Below, piece after piece: positions 24,701 through 31,070 of a stretch of DNA of 64,000 nucleotides. Location: NCBI GenBank assembly GCA_037893225.1, contig JAZGUH010000618.1:186001-250000 (forward strand). Reading direction: 5' to 3'. The translations under genes were made by a program, and so were the position numbers. The notes under the pieces were generated by a model. The model ran no database searches, was not told the origin of the DNA, and saw only the letters and a list, made by a program, of their open reading frames with translations. The stretch comes from Hippasteria phrygiana (taxonomy: Eukaryota > Echinodermata > Asteroidea > Valvatida > Goniasteridae). The first letter of the stretch is position 1. The number at the start of each line of letters is the position of its first letter.

Positions 24701-27522
24701 GGTTATCCAAAATGGAAAAATTGACATTTTGGAAACAGACAGTCATTGGCTCTACACTATGCTTGTAATTACTCAGACCCTTGTACATGTACCAAGGTTT
24801 TCTAACATTTCCCCTAAAGGAGAATCACATAAGTTGGAATGATTGGAATGTTCCATTGAGAACACTGCCTTTTCCAATCAGGAACCTGCATGGGAAGTGG
24901 CCTATGTATAGTCATTATTCGGGAATGGCCTGTTTTACAATGTGGTTGGGAATGTGCCAGTGTCATATGAATATCCGGTTCCCATGAATATCCGACTCTT
25001 AACCCAAACATTGCAACAAAAGTGCTTTCATGATGAACACATACATTGTAACTGTGGGCTACTACATAAACTTTAACCTCATTCCAACCCTAACCCTAAT
25101 TCTCACCCTAATCATCATTCTCACTCTTACCCTATATGTTTCTCATTGTTTTCATGTACGAGGGCCTACTGGGCATGCTCAGTAGAACCAACAAGTCGGA
25201 TTTTCAGGGAAAACAGCATGTGCCCAATTGGAAAACACACTTTACACTGTTCCCGAAAGAAGTATTCCAAAGGTACAATGTACATGTAACAGGAATATTC
25301 CAATGTTTGAGACTCCTCTTTAGGAAGCTTTGCAATATACAACTACGTGTACCTGATCTCTGTAGGTGCACTTCCCTGGAGTTCTCGTAAGACATCTCGG
25401 ACCAGCTCCTGATTCTCAGCCGTCATACGTAACTGCTGCATCTGCACCTTCCTTCGTTCACCCCTGCCACGCCCACGATACCCGTCACTGCCACGCCCAC
25501 GATACCCATCACTGTCATGCCCACGATACCCATCACTGCCACGCCCACGATACCCGTCACTGCCATGCCCACGATACCCCTCACTGCCACGCCCACGATA
25601 CCCGTCACTGCCACGCCCATGATACCCTTCACTGCCACGCCCACGATACCCGTCACTGCCACGCCCTCCTGAGGAACCTCTTCCTGAAGCCCCTTTTGAG
25701 GATGATCCATGGCCTGAAGTACCAGTATTTGATGAGCTTCCAATGCGGCCAGCTCTAAATACAAATAATGAATCATACTGATTCAATTTGCAGATGAACT
25801 GAGACGAAATCGTCAAAAATTGGTGGTCAATTTCTGGTTAAGAATTCAAACCTGATCTGTTTTGTGTATTTTTGGACGCATTTGTAAAATTTTGTATGTG
25901 CATTAATTGTGCGTTCAAGGTCTAAGCCCTAACACTCTCTAATCCTTTACAAAATCCAAAATGGGTTTTTTGACGACGTTGCTGGAATATTATAGGAGAG
26001 TAGAGCCCAGTCAATACATGTACATGTACCACTTGATATGGGGCTTGATCTCCCTTTAAAGTTACAAAATAATAAATAATAAAGAGCATTTAGAATATGC
26101 TCTTTTTAGTTAAACTAAATCACAGTATTTACAAAAGAACACTCAAAAAGGTGGATTCCTTTATGGTTACACAATTCAGCAGAATTGACATTTGTGCCCA
26201 AAAAAAGCCTTTGCAAACGATTTACATTTCATTTCCCATGCCAAAAAATTCTTCCCTTGCCCCAATTAAGACAAATTACCAGGATCATCACCTTTAACCC
26301 CTTGGGTCCGGAAGACGCCTATAGACATCTATAGAAAATTACCACCTGGCCGGATGACGGCTATAGAGTACCGAAGTCTGACGTCAGTTGCCACGGCAAC
26401 TGGTCCCAAACACATGCAGTTTAGAATGTATTCTGGTTCCAAACATTGCATTGATTGACGTCATCACTTCGGTACTCTATACACGTATTCTCTGCATTTC
26501 CAATCCATTGTTGGATTATTGTGTATGTTACACTTGGCTGCACAAGCCTCTTGTGTCCGTTTCGGGCTGCACAAGCCACCCCGGCACCCCATTATAACAC
26601 CCTGGATCAAGGGGTTAAGGATATCCACCATGCAGCTAAAAGTTTTGCTAAAAGGCTAATTGGGTACGTACATGCATCATGTACCCAATTGTGTTTTATC
26701 TCCCACAGCTGTACATGTATTTCTTCATTGCATTCTCTTCATTTTAGCCTTTGATACTACAGTGTCATCCATACTTTTGAGGAATCCTTGGATTCACTGC
26801 ACAAAGAAAATAACATATGTAACTCGGCTCCATGATGAAAATTAGCAAAAGTTTAAAACTGAGGTTGCAGTATTTCCTAAAAATACATACAGTAAATTGT
26901 AATTTGATGTACTGTGTCATTCCTACATGTACATGTACATTGTGTACATGTACATGTATAGGCCCTGCTACATGAACACTGTATGACCATATAATCTTTT
27001 GAAGTTGTTAGTCTTGACACCTTGTTTTAGGAAAATAAAGCTCAAAGTTAGTGGACAATGTTCAAATAAAAATCCCACCCAAGATATTTTCACTTTTTTG
27101 GGGCTATAATAGAATTGGGCTTTTAAATGTAAAAATGTTTAAATTCATGAAAGTTTTTTAGTGAAATAGTGTTGTTTCTGCAAGTAACTCAGAATGCCAT
27201 AGTCCTCAATTTGTTGTAGAGATCACATTTTGCACCATGAACCTCTGACAATAAGGCAACAATTTAAACTGTCCGCAATTTCCATTCCAGATTTGTTGAT
27301 ATACACTTACCTGCTATTTCCTGCTGAGGGCTCCCTTGGCATCAGGACAAAGTCATCATCCAAGTAGTCAAAGTTTCCCTTCCTTGCTCCTGTCTCAGCT
27401 GCAAAACCGGCTGGCCTTTGACCTTTTCCCCGTCCTTGACCTCCACCCCCTCCTTGACCTCTGGGTTTGTTTCCCCTTCCACCTCTATTTGGGCTCCCCC
27501 TCTTTCGGATGACGTTACTCAT
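596..27522 (-). CDS. DHX57: DHX57-like DExH-box RNA helicase (spliced, 14 exons visible, 3' end outside window)
   Basis: Putative ATP-dependent RNA helicase of the DEAH/RHA family. Fourteen exons on the minus strand join with GT-AG sites and consistent phase: 27522-27311, 25754-25353, 23757-23599, 22305-21285, 20552-20431, 17231-17036, 15693-15569, 14032-13899, 13126-13072, 11054-10840, 8446-8340, 4198-4092, 3078-2905, 759-596. They encode about 1,064 residues: Gly/Arg-rich N-terminus with an 8-residue repeat (about 102-168), UBA-like segment (about 250-290), CCCH finger C383/C391/C397/H401 flanked by an RWD-like region (about 320-495), Walker A GMTGCGKT (636-643), DEVH (737-740), SAT (769-771), motif V TNIAETS (985-991), motif [10 protein letters not shown] (1032-1039). 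The order UBA, CCCH/RWD, helicase is diagnostic of DHX57; human DHX57 has 1,386 residues, so the HA2/OB-fold C-terminus is missing only because the window ends. Start chosen at 27522: first in-frame ATG of the Gly-rich exon. No frameshift or stop seen. The function of DHX57 itself is poorly known; helicase activity is inferred from motifs. Confidence 0.95.
938..1450 (+). repeat. tRNA-derived SINE, split by a hAT MITE
   Basis: Head resembles a tRNA, with a B-box-like GGGTTTGAGACCGG near 988, followed by a body of the common type CTTGAGCAATGCACTTTGTC. The element resumes after the MITE at 1,390 (GGGAGCTGGGAAGG). Confidence 0.65.
1168..1381. mobile_element. hAT-type MITE copy 1 (214 bp)
   Basis: Starts CAGAGTTGGAGTCGAGTCC and ends with the inverted counterpart GGACTCGACTACATCTCTG. 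It is flanked by a perfect 8-bp duplication CTCCCCAG (1160-1167 and 1382-1389). CAG-starting inverted ends plus 8-bp duplication are hallmarks of hAT. Inserted in a SINE. A second copy lies at 13,471. Confidence 0.85.
1803..1939. mobile_element. TTAA-flanked MITE with telomere-like ends
   Basis: TTAA at both ends (1803-1806, 1936-1939). The inverted ends are CCCTAACCC-like, with inner inverted segments around TCCTCCAAAATC and GATTTTGGAGGA. Related ends occur near 17,622, 18,397, 20,838 and 23,366. Confidence 0.6.
2517..2563 (+). repeat. Short tandem repeat, 20-bp unit
   Basis: CACCCGAGGGGGCAAATGG repeated about 2.5 times. No gene seen around it (1,950-2,900 is otherwise plain intron of the helicase gene). 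Confidence 0.7.
2905..3078 (-). CDS. DHX57: DHX57-like exon 13: motif V
   Basis: [19 protein letters not shown], then [20 protein letters not shown] (motif V) and [13 protein letters not shown]. This segment contacts RNA and ATP in DEAH helicases. Acceptor CTTTCAG, donor AG|GTACCT. Confidence 0.95.
3296..3380 (+). repeat. tRNA-like SINE head
   Basis: A-box-like TTAGTTGGTAGAGC and B-box-like GCAGGTTAAAATCCC about 33 bp apart, ending GCTCCTGCC. The 3' half recurs at 15,825. Not a functional tRNA: no complete acceptor pairing seen. Confidence 0.6.
3448..3630. mobile_element. piggyBac-like MITE, copy 1
   Basis: TTAA on both sides. Ends are CCCCTTGAGTACGG and the inverse of TCCCTGCGTACGG. The inner block GCTTGTGCAGTCAAGCG and ACACAATAATCC is shared with copies at 23,021, 26,294, 27,686 and, degenerate, 14,278. 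TTAA target plus CCC-starting inverted ends fit piggyBac. Confidence 0.7.
4092..4198 (-). CDS. DHX57: DHX57-like exon 12: motif IV region
   Basis: [20 protein letters not shown], the strand and turn of motif IV (ILxFLPG), then [10 protein letters not shown]. Acceptor CTTGCAG, donor CA|GTGAGG. The preceding intron (4.1 kb) is the longest visible. Confidence 0.93.
5565..5805. mobile_element. MITE with GGCCAATTTCATGAAGC ends
   Basis: About 240 bp. The left end GGCCAATTTCATGAAGCTG faces the right end CAGCTTTATGAAATTGGTC as an inverted repeat, and both continue into AAGCAC/GTGCTT. Superfamily not resolved. Confidence 0.75.
6795..6905 (-). repeat. tRNA-derived SINE, copy A
   Basis: On the minus strand: GCTCGGTGGTCAAATAGTG (A-box region) and GTGGATTTGAGTCC (B-box). 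Nearly identical to copy B at 7,866; the two bracket the inverted-repeat element 6,910-7,860. Confidence 0.7.
6910..7860. mobile_element. 951-bp terminal-inverted-repeat element between two SINEs
   Basis: About 50-bp inverted ends: TTTGTGAAGCTATAAACC at left and its complement at right, extending to CAATCCCTAACGTACCTT. The left interior (6,975-7,250) is a degenerate tandem repeat around CCGTGAGGGTTAG; the middle is very AT-rich. A minus-strand 70-codon frame at 7,598-7,810 has balanced composition, but I do not recognise it. No transposase motif. Confidence 0.75.
7866..7990 (-). repeat. tRNA-derived SINE, copy B
   Basis: Repeats copy A almost base for base from AGGCTTACTTGGGCAGG to CTCAGAGACCCCTTG. 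B-box-like part has lost one base. Confidence 0.7.
8001..8266. mobile_element. MITE with TGGGTCATTCCA ends
   Basis: Left TGGGTCATTCCATAAATTTG and right CAAATTTATAGAATGGGCCA are inverted, continuing into matching inner sequences (GTCCAAAAGTGTGA and TTACACTTTTGGAT). Same end type as the 1.2-kb foldback at 29,515; a fragment of the end also lies at 20,681. Confidence 0.75.
8340..8446 (-). CDS. DHX57: DHX57-like exon 11
   Basis: [20 protein letters not shown] followed by [10 protein letters not shown], the helical part ahead of motif IV. Acceptor ACATTCAG, donor GAG|GTACGT. A 919-bp TTAA-flanked repeat starts only 53 bp upstream of this exon. Confidence 0.93.
8495..9421. mobile_element. TTAA-flanked inverted-repeat element (919 bp), just upstream of helicase exon 11
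   Basis: TTAA at 8495-8498 and 9418-9421. Ends GGTGCCCTCACACCATAGCG and its exact inverse. The interior is a low-complexity mass of GCAAC/GTTGC words: around 8,830-8,945 GTTGCGATCCT-type tandem units, and around 9,180-9,260 their inverse ACGCAACTCAC. No coding signal. Confidence 0.85.
10300..10655 (-). repeat. tRNA-derived SINE
   Basis: On the minus strand the head reads GCCTAGTGGTTTAGAGC (A-box) and GTGGGTTCGAGCCC (B-box). The body contains AGAGGAAAGTGTGGAAGAAC on the plus strand. The same family is at 30,829. Confidence 0.75.
10840..11054 (-). CDS. DHX57: DHX57-like exon 10
   Basis: Begins [17 protein letters not shown] and holds the acidic, poorly conserved insert typical of DHX57 between the RecA domains ([13 protein letters not shown]), ending [11 protein letters not shown]. 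Acceptor TTTCAG, donor GTG|GTAAAA in phase 1. Confidence 0.88.
12062..12626. mobile_element. TTAA-flanked MITE, full copy (565 bp)
   Basis: Ends TTAAAGATAGTGTACACG and the inverse of TTAAAGGTAGTGTACATA. It contains the palindrome-like CCAACGATTGTTCGGC. An inverted, left-truncated copy ends at 21,251, and an internal fragment lies at 57,743. Confidence 0.75.
12740..13030 (+). mobile_element. tRNA-like sequence enclosed by inverted repeats, copy 1
   Basis: Centre 12,872-12,945: GGTGGTCGAGTGGTAAGAC (A-box) and GAGTTTGAGTCCCACC (B-box), a Ser/Leu-tRNA-like head. Flanks are inverted: TTGCCCTTCACCGACGTATT at left faces its near-inverse at right, each followed by TTATAAACACTGTAT. See copy 2 at 24,290. 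Confidence 0.7.
13072..13126 (-). CDS. DHX57: DHX57-like exon 9 (55 bp)
   Basis: A very short exon, [19 protein letters not shown], the linker where RecA1 passes to RecA2 (family pattern G-R/K-T-FPV-E-x-F/Y-LED). Acceptor TTTACAG, donor GA|GTACGT. Both phases agree with exons 8 and 10. Confidence 0.93.
13471..13698. mobile_element. hAT-type MITE copy 2 (228 bp)
   Basis: Same family as 1,168-1,381 (shared core GGATGAACAATGACAAAGGA). Flanking 8-bp duplication CCTAGTGG / CCTAGTAG has one mismatch. Confidence 0.85.
13899..14032 (-). CDS. DHX57: DHX57-like exon 8: motif III (SAT)
   Basis: [19 protein letters not shown] is followed by [22 protein letters not shown] couples ATP hydrolysis to unwinding in this family. 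Acceptor TTACCAG, donor CAG|GTACAT, ends phase 1. Confidence 0.95.
14608..14991. repeat. Interspersed repeat with AAGGTATGG ends, copy 1
   Basis: Shares long stretches with 22,702-23,020, for example GCAGACAGTGTTCATACTTT-like and GAGCTCAATCCGT blocks in the same order. The left end follows TTAA; the right end CTATATACCTTTT is inverse. Probably another TTAA-type element. Confidence 0.55.
14995..15235 (+). repeat. SINE-like repeat
   Basis: Begins AGTCAGGTTGGCGCAGTGGT (A-box-like), with GGCCCTGGTCCACATG further on and a body GGGTTTTTCTCCCACC, ending in an A-rich tail near 15,240-15,270. Typical SINE layout. Confidence 0.6.
15569..15693 (-). CDS. DHX57: DHX57-like exon 7: DEVH box
   Basis: Starts [20 protein letters not shown] (motif Ib region) and carries [13 protein letters not shown], the motif II box that coordinates Mg-ATP. 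Acceptor at CTCCCAG, 15 bases upstream of a competing ACCAG; only the upstream one keeps phase and restores the conserved STR residues. Donor AG|GTAATT. Confidence 0.93.
15825..15880 (+). repeat. 5'-truncated tRNA-like SINE fragment
   Basis: GGAGGTCGCAGGTTCAAATC followed by CCGCTCCTGCC matches the 3' half of the head at 3,296 and keeps a perfect B box. Confidence 0.6.
15992..16040 (+). repeat. (GGAAT)n microsatellite
   Basis: About nine uninterrupted copies of a 5-bp unit in a helicase intron. Confidence 0.95.
17036..17231 (-). CDS. DHX57: DHX57-like exon 6: Walker A, motif Ia
   Basis: Completes the P-loop with [13 protein letters not shown], then [18 protein letters not shown] (motif Ia) and [10 protein letters not shown]. 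Acceptor CCCACAG, donor CAG|GTATTC, ending in phase 0. Confidence 0.95.
17992..18135 (+). repeat. (TTCAG)n microsatellite
   Basis: About 28 perfect copies of the 5-bp unit, followed at 18,157 by a long C run. Because 5 is prime to 3, all three frames stay open; the Ser-Val-Gln-Phe frames there are not genes. Confidence 0.97.
18484..18550 (+). repeat. 3' tail of a LINE/SINE family
   Basis: TGTAAAGCGCTTTGAGACAT, then AAAGCGCTATATAAGC and an ATT microsatellite: a 3' end shared by CR1/L2-like non-LTR elements and their SINEs. A shorter inverted-style relative is near 1,695. The following 18,560-18,800 is GC-richer unique-looking sequence with no gene signal. Confidence 0.6.
19199..19375 (-). repeat. 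tRNA-derived SINE
   Basis: Minus strand: GGGTGGCAAGTGTGTAAAGC head, CCCGGGTTCGATTTCC B-box, body TTTTTCTCCGGGTTCTCCGG. This body is common in deuterostome SINEs. Confidence 0.7.
19765..20185 (+). repeat. Repeat shared with 60,684-61,147
   Basis: From AAGATCAGAGATGGAAGCTG to GGTCATTTAAATTGACTTAT it matches the distal copy in the same orientation at high identity, with a few indels. Confidence 0.85.
20431..20552 (-). CDS. DHX57: DHX57-like exon 5 (start of helicase core)
   Basis: Reads [18 protein letters not shown] and ends [10 protein letters not shown], which is the strand before the P-loop plus its first residues. Acceptor CTGCAG, donor GG|GTAAAG in phase 2. The Walker A motif is split by the following 3.2-kb intron. 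Confidence 0.92.
20838..20930 (+). repeat. Fragment of telomere-like-ended TTAA family
   Basis: TTAACCCTAACCCCCTAGGC followed by TACTAGGAGGCTTCCTCAAC; it recurs inverted at 23,366-23,510 and, more diverged, at 17,622. Confidence 0.65.
20919..21251 (-). repeat. Inverted, truncated copy of the 12,062 MITE
   Basis: Carries CCAACGATTGTTCGGCCG and the end ACCAATTGTGTACACTAC followed by TTTAA. It lies directly downstream (in gene sense) of helicase exon 4's donor. Confidence 0.7.
21285..22305 (-). CDS. DHX57: DHX57-like exon 4: UBA, CCCH zinc finger, RWD-like region
   Basis: The largest exon, 340 codons. It starts with [18 protein letters not shown], the end of a UBA-like helix bundle. It continues with a Lys/Arg-rich linker, an RWD-like N-terminal part ([14 protein letters not shown]), a CCCH finger with spacing C-x7-C-x5-C-x3-H, the rest of the RWD-like domain ([16 protein letters not shown]), and an acidic Asp/Ser-rich linker before the helicase core. 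Donor AAG|GTACAT. It is GC-richer than the introns around it, as expected for coding sequence. Confidence 0.95.
22702..23020. repeat. Interspersed repeat with AAGGTATG ends, copy 2
   Basis: Parallels 14,608-14,991 block by block. The right end CACACCTTTAA joins the piggyBac-like MITE at 23,021. Confidence 0.55.
23021..23239. mobile_element. piggyBac-like MITE, copy 2
   Basis: TTAA at both ends, ends CCCCTACTGCCC and the inverse of CCCATTGAATACGG. The interior GGCTTGTGCAGCC and CACACAATAACCGAACAAT matches the other copies. Confidence 0.7.
23397..23512 (+). repeat. Tandem duplication with two long poly-G runs
   Basis: Two copies of GACAGGTTGAGGAAGCCTCC plus AATGCCTA, each ending in about 20 G residues. 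The second runs into GGGTTAGGGTTA. Confidence 0.85.
23599..23757 (-). CDS. DHX57: DHX57-like exon 3
   Basis: Acceptor TTCACAG, donor AA|GTGAGT. Encodes about 53 residues beginning SEEGYDELN and ending ALLKLLK, leading directly into the UBA-like segment of exon 4. Phase 2 on both sides matches its neighbours. This exon is short and was found by splice-phase matching. Confidence 0.88.
24049..24061 (-). promoter_or_regulatory. DR1 nuclear-receptor-like site
   Basis: TGACCTTTGACCT is a perfect direct repeat of AGGTCA with one spacer base on the minus strand, in helicase intron 2, with further TGACC half-sites at 24,019-24,040. Function is inference from the consensus only. Confidence 0.3.
24290..24572 (+). 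mobile_element. tRNA-like sequence enclosed by inverted repeats, copy 2
   Basis: Centre 24,388-24,462: GGTGGTCGAGTGGTTAAGAC and GGGTTCGCATCCCGCC, good A and B boxes. Flanks are inverted: TTAGAACAGAGATGTTTTCT at left, its exact inverse at right. A lone flank copy is at 23,840. Confidence 0.75.
25353..25754 (-). CDS. DHX57: DHX57-like exon 2, with Arg/Gly repeat
   Basis: Starts in phase with exon 1 (codon AG|A) and encodes a Ser/Gly-rich stretch, then eight near-identical [12 protein letters not shown] repeats, then a charged helical segment ending PTEIR. The donor is AG|GTACAC. The repeat part is a 24-bp minisatellite kept in frame (see separate entry). Confidence 0.9.
25463..25670 (-). repeat. 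24-bp coding minisatellite in helicase exon 2
   Basis: Eight copies of a 24-bp unit read on the minus strand as GRGSDGYR (variants SEGYH, GHGSD, GHDSD). Most changes between units keep Gly/Arg/Ser/Asp character. The 24-bp period preserves frame, so copy-number change would only lengthen or shorten the RG-rich segment. Confidence 0.9.
26294..26618. mobile_element. piggyBac-like MITE, copy 3, carrying a nested MITE
   Basis: TTAA at 26294-26297 and 26615-26618. Ends CCCCTTGGGTCCGG and the inverse of CCCCTTGATCCAGGG. Interrupted by the 120-bp element at 26,362. Confidence 0.75.
26362..26481 (+). mobile_element. 120-bp TA-ended MITE, copy 1
   Basis: Ends TATAGAGTACCGAAGT and its exact inverse; the interior contains GTTGCCACGGCAAC. 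Copy 2 (60,433-60,552) is also 120 bp, in opposite orientation. TA at both ends suggests a Tc1/mariner-type target. Confidence 0.85.
27311..27522 (-). CDS. DHX57: DHX57-like exon 1 (start exon)
   Basis: Begins [15 protein letters not shown] and is rich in Gly, Arg and Gln (RGG-like), typical of the disordered N-terminus of DHX57. The donor CAG|GTAAGT at 27310 is strong; the exon ends in phase 2. Upstream of the ATG there is no obvious TATA box, and I could not define the transcription start. Confidence 0.88.
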
Positions 27523-27685
27523 TTCAATCGCAGGTAATTAACTGAATCATCGCAGAACTTCATCAGTACTGTACATGCCTAAGTTTCCTTGTTACGTTTC
27601 TGCAGGATGACATACACAAGAGATCTACACTGAGGCAAACTAAACAAAAACAAGTTGAGCATCATGCTATTGGAAAGATTTTACT

Positions 27686-27768
27686 TTAACCCTTTGTGTA
27701 CGGGTATTATATGGGGGCGCCATGCCCGCTTGTGCAGCCAAGCGAAATGGAAACAAGATTCTAAACTG
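27686..27768 (+). mobile_element. piggyBac-like MITE, copy 4, left end only
   Basis: TTAACCCTTTGTGTACGG, then CGCTTGTGCAGCCAAGCG, breaking off where the CRE-dyad repeat (27,766-28,415) begins; probably disrupted by that insertion. Confidence 0.6.
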
Positions 27769-28415
27769 GACATCATGCGTCTCTTGCAAACAGACGCATG
27801 GCTTTTCTGTTATATTCAGCACAAAACTCCTACACTTCTATGTCTTTTGCTACTCCAAACTTGACCTTTAAGCTTGACGCCGAGACTTCCTTCTTTCTCA
27901 TGTAATTTCCATATAGGATATATGACAAGTTTGTTCAAGACCTTAGGCTGTTAAATGGCGCAAGTCCCGGTTACAAATTGCATTAAAAATTCAAAAACCT
28001 AAAAATTAACACAAAATCGTCAGATAGCGTCCTCGCGACGTCACCATTTTAAAAAATCTTTACCACTTGCCTTTTTATAACGTCACGTGACCCATTATGA
28101 CGTCATCAAATTGTTGTCAAAGCAAATATTTGGAACCTTAATACAATCATGTACATGTATGTGTTTCAAAAAGCACATTTTGATGACATCATCATGACGT
28201 CACACATTTTTCACATGATCTACCAAACCTATTACAAAAAGAAAATTACTATAAAATCATATGATGATGTCATCATGACATCACTTCAATTTTCATCTAT
28301 AACACGAGCTAGCCTACCAACATACCAGATTTGAAGGCAATCGGACCTACCGTTCTCTAGATATGGGCACTCAGAAAAATGCACCTTTAAGATGATGTCA
28401 TGTGACCCATACTGC
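27766..28415 (-). mobile_element. Solitary inverted copy of the array repeat
   Basis: Read on the minus strand it contains GAGAACGGTAGGTCCGATTG, GGTATGTTGGTAGGCTAGCT, several TGATGACATCATC-type dyads and CTTAAAGGTCAAGTTTGGAG, all present in the 605-bp modules and their flank (32.8-36.2 kb). It ends in a perfect 9-bp-stem hairpin CATGCGTCT...AGACGCATG at 27,774-27,800. It lies about 250 bp upstream of the helicase start codon. Diverged from the array copies. Confidence 0.8.
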
Positions 28416-29514
28416 GCGACTGGTCTACTACGACTTAATTCTGTGGACTTCATGTTGTTCAGGGCGGGCCAGATGTCACAACGTCCAAAATAGCCTGTGA
28501 TTGGGCGACTGCACAAAACATCCAACGCTTCTTGGTAAAGGGTAAAGCCTTGTCCAAAGCGATTTACTGGGGCAGTTCTTCAATATGAAGGGACGGCGCT
28601 GCTGTCAAAAATATCCAGCACAAGAAAAAAATATCGTAACTACTAACCACCTTATAGACAAGATGATCTTGGCTTTGTGCTTATTGCTGATTTCAATATT
28701 TCAGGGACACTAGGACCTTTGAAGTTGAACATTAATTATGTTACACTTAATTTGTTTTCACAACTACAGTCATTACCAGTCGTTCAGTCTCAAGACAAAA
28801 ATATATCGTTTAGAAGGTTCAGGTATTAAAAAAGACACTAAGACAGTATATATATATATATATATAACAAATATTAAATATTAAATCATTAACAGAGAGT
28901 ACGAGTTGACCTGGCTGCGAGTTGACTCAGGTACGAGTTAACAGGGCACATGGAGTCGGACACCAAAATAATCACACACCATAAAACAAATAACTTCAAG
29001 CAAAGCCTCCAAGCAAAGCCTTTTATTGTTTTCGTTTTAATGTATACATTTTGTACCTGTAGGCCTAATACTGAGAGCGCTTCCCACTCCCGCTGCCCGA
29101 GTATCTGAGCAACATTCACTCTCTCAAGATTATTACTCCCGCTCTTTGATCATACCGCGAAGTTAAGTTCGGTCGCAGCGTAAAAAGGTGAGATGTCCCC
29201 GATTATCTCGCCCAGAAAATGAGTTTCTGGCACACCTCTTAGAACTAAAAAAAAATTACTGATTATTATAGATTTGGGTATGGAGAATTCAAATATAGTT
29301 GGAGTTTTCAAAAAGCTGCAGTTTTGTAGATATTTTAAATTAAAGGAAAGAATGAACATGCAGTATGCCGCCATTTTGGTATTTGTGTAAAAACTCTATG
29401 GAGAGTAAAGAACATTTTCAAAGTATTTTCTACCACAATTGGAATTGCTTTTTCAGTACAAGATTCATGCTTTTTTCAACATTTTTGCAATAACTGACCT
29501 TCACTGAGGTGATA
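28416..29514. other. Stretch without recognised gene
   Basis: Apart from a (TA)n run at 28,845-28,866, I see no gene, RNA or repeat I can name. It could hold part of the helicase promoter region; nothing specific supports that. Confidence 0.4.
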
Positions 29515-30690
29515 TGGGTCATTCCACCAGGTTGGGACACAGTGTGTTATATGAACATATCATTAAAACCATCATTACATTTAATTCAGTTATTTGATGT
29601 GACATCCGTCTTTGGGTGTGAGATTATTTGAGAAAGTTTCAATCATGTAAGTTATATTTTAACAAAAATATGATAAAAAGTGTGTTATTTTGAATGTAAA
29701 ATGGACGTAACATGGACACCGTGTCCAACATTAAAATGTTTGTGGTTTTTCAACACTTTAATAAATAAATTTGGGAAATTCATTACGTACAATAATTAAA
29801 AGACACACTATGCAACAATGAAACACCTTTTTACGGCAGTCAGTGTCCAAATATAACAGAAATAGCAAGAATTTGAAGAATCGGTGCAGACGTAACATGG
29901 ACACCATGATAGACCATGACCATACATATATTTCTGCTGTTGTCTGCATTTGGATATTGAATATCATAACAAATGTTTTTTGTGTTGCAGTTTGTGTTTT
30001 GTAATTAGTATACAGAGTGAGTTTGCATAATTATTTATATAAATGTTGAAAATGTTACAAAATGGAAATGTGCATTTTTATGTCACACCATGTTAGTACT
30101 AAATGTTACATTTGTACGTCCAGACTGCCTTAATTTTTTGTCATTAAATAAATAATTATGCAACTTACTATATGTACTAACTAAAAGACACTCAATGCTA
30201 CCAGAAAACACTTTTTGTTATGGTTGCCAGTGTCCAAATATTTCAGAAACAGCAAGAACAATAAAAACATGCATGTGTGGACGTAACAGTGGACACAGTG
30301 TCCATGTTACGTCCACTCTCACGTCTGTTCTTGCTGTCTCTGCTATATTTGGACACTGACTACCATAAAAAGGTGTTCTTGTGTTGCATAGTATACAGTG
30401 TATCTTTTAATTAGTACACATTGTGAATTTCCCATATTTATATTTAAAGTGTTGAAAAAACACACAAATGGAAATATGGACGTGTCCTGTTACGTCAAAC
30501 TGGTTATGTCAAACTGACACATTTTTTTAATCATAATTTTGGTAAAATATAATTTACATGATTTAAAATTTCTAAAATATTTCCCACTCAAAGACTGATG
30601 TTGCATGAAATAACTGAATCAAATGTAATAGTACTTTTAAAGATATGGATAAATGTCACACACTGTGGCCCAACCTGGTGGAATGACCCA
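29515..30690. mobile_element. 1.18-kb foldback element with TGGGTCATTCCACC ends
   Basis: The left end TGGGTCATTCCACCAGGTTG is the exact inverse of the right end. Inverse similarity continues inward for hundreds of bases (for example TCAGTTATTTGATG against CATGAAATAACTGA, and AGTGTCCAAATAT against ATATTTGGACACT). The core holds a 38-bp palindrome near 30,279-30,316 built from GGACGTAAC and GTGTCC words. No coding signal. Confidence 0.85.
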
Positions 30691-30828
30691 TTTATATGAT
30701 GAAAAAAGTGGCGGCAGGGTGTAAATTATTTTCAAATTAAGGGTGTACTAGCCAAAACTATTGACTTTGAAGCAGTAAAGAGAAAGTTACCCAACACATT
30801 TAATGTCTAATATTTCCAAATGACTGAT

Positions 30829-31070
30829 GCCCCCTCCTGAGTGTTTTGGCTCTAGGAAAGAGACTTTCAGTTTCAGATTGAGATTTTTTTATGCAAATGG
30901 CCCATCACAAGCCCTAAAGGGCACTCAATGTGTGAGCTACCGAGGAAAGTTTGGAAGAACCTGCAGCCCCTCGCGCTTTAGCTCAGGACTCTGCTCAAAC
31001 CCACAACCTGCAGAATTACCCGCAAACTACAAATTTAATGCTCCAAACCACTAGGCCACGGCACTTCCAG
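30829..31070 (-). repeat. tRNA-derived SINE
   Basis: Same family as 10,300-10,655: minus-strand GGCCTAGTGGTTTGGAGC and GTGGGTTTGAGC, body CCGAGGAAAGTTTGGAAGAA on plus. Confidence 0.75.

Noticed and set aside
25366..25758. His/Ala/Asp repeat frame on the plus strand
   Set aside because: Antisense shadow of the minisatellite in helicase exon 2.
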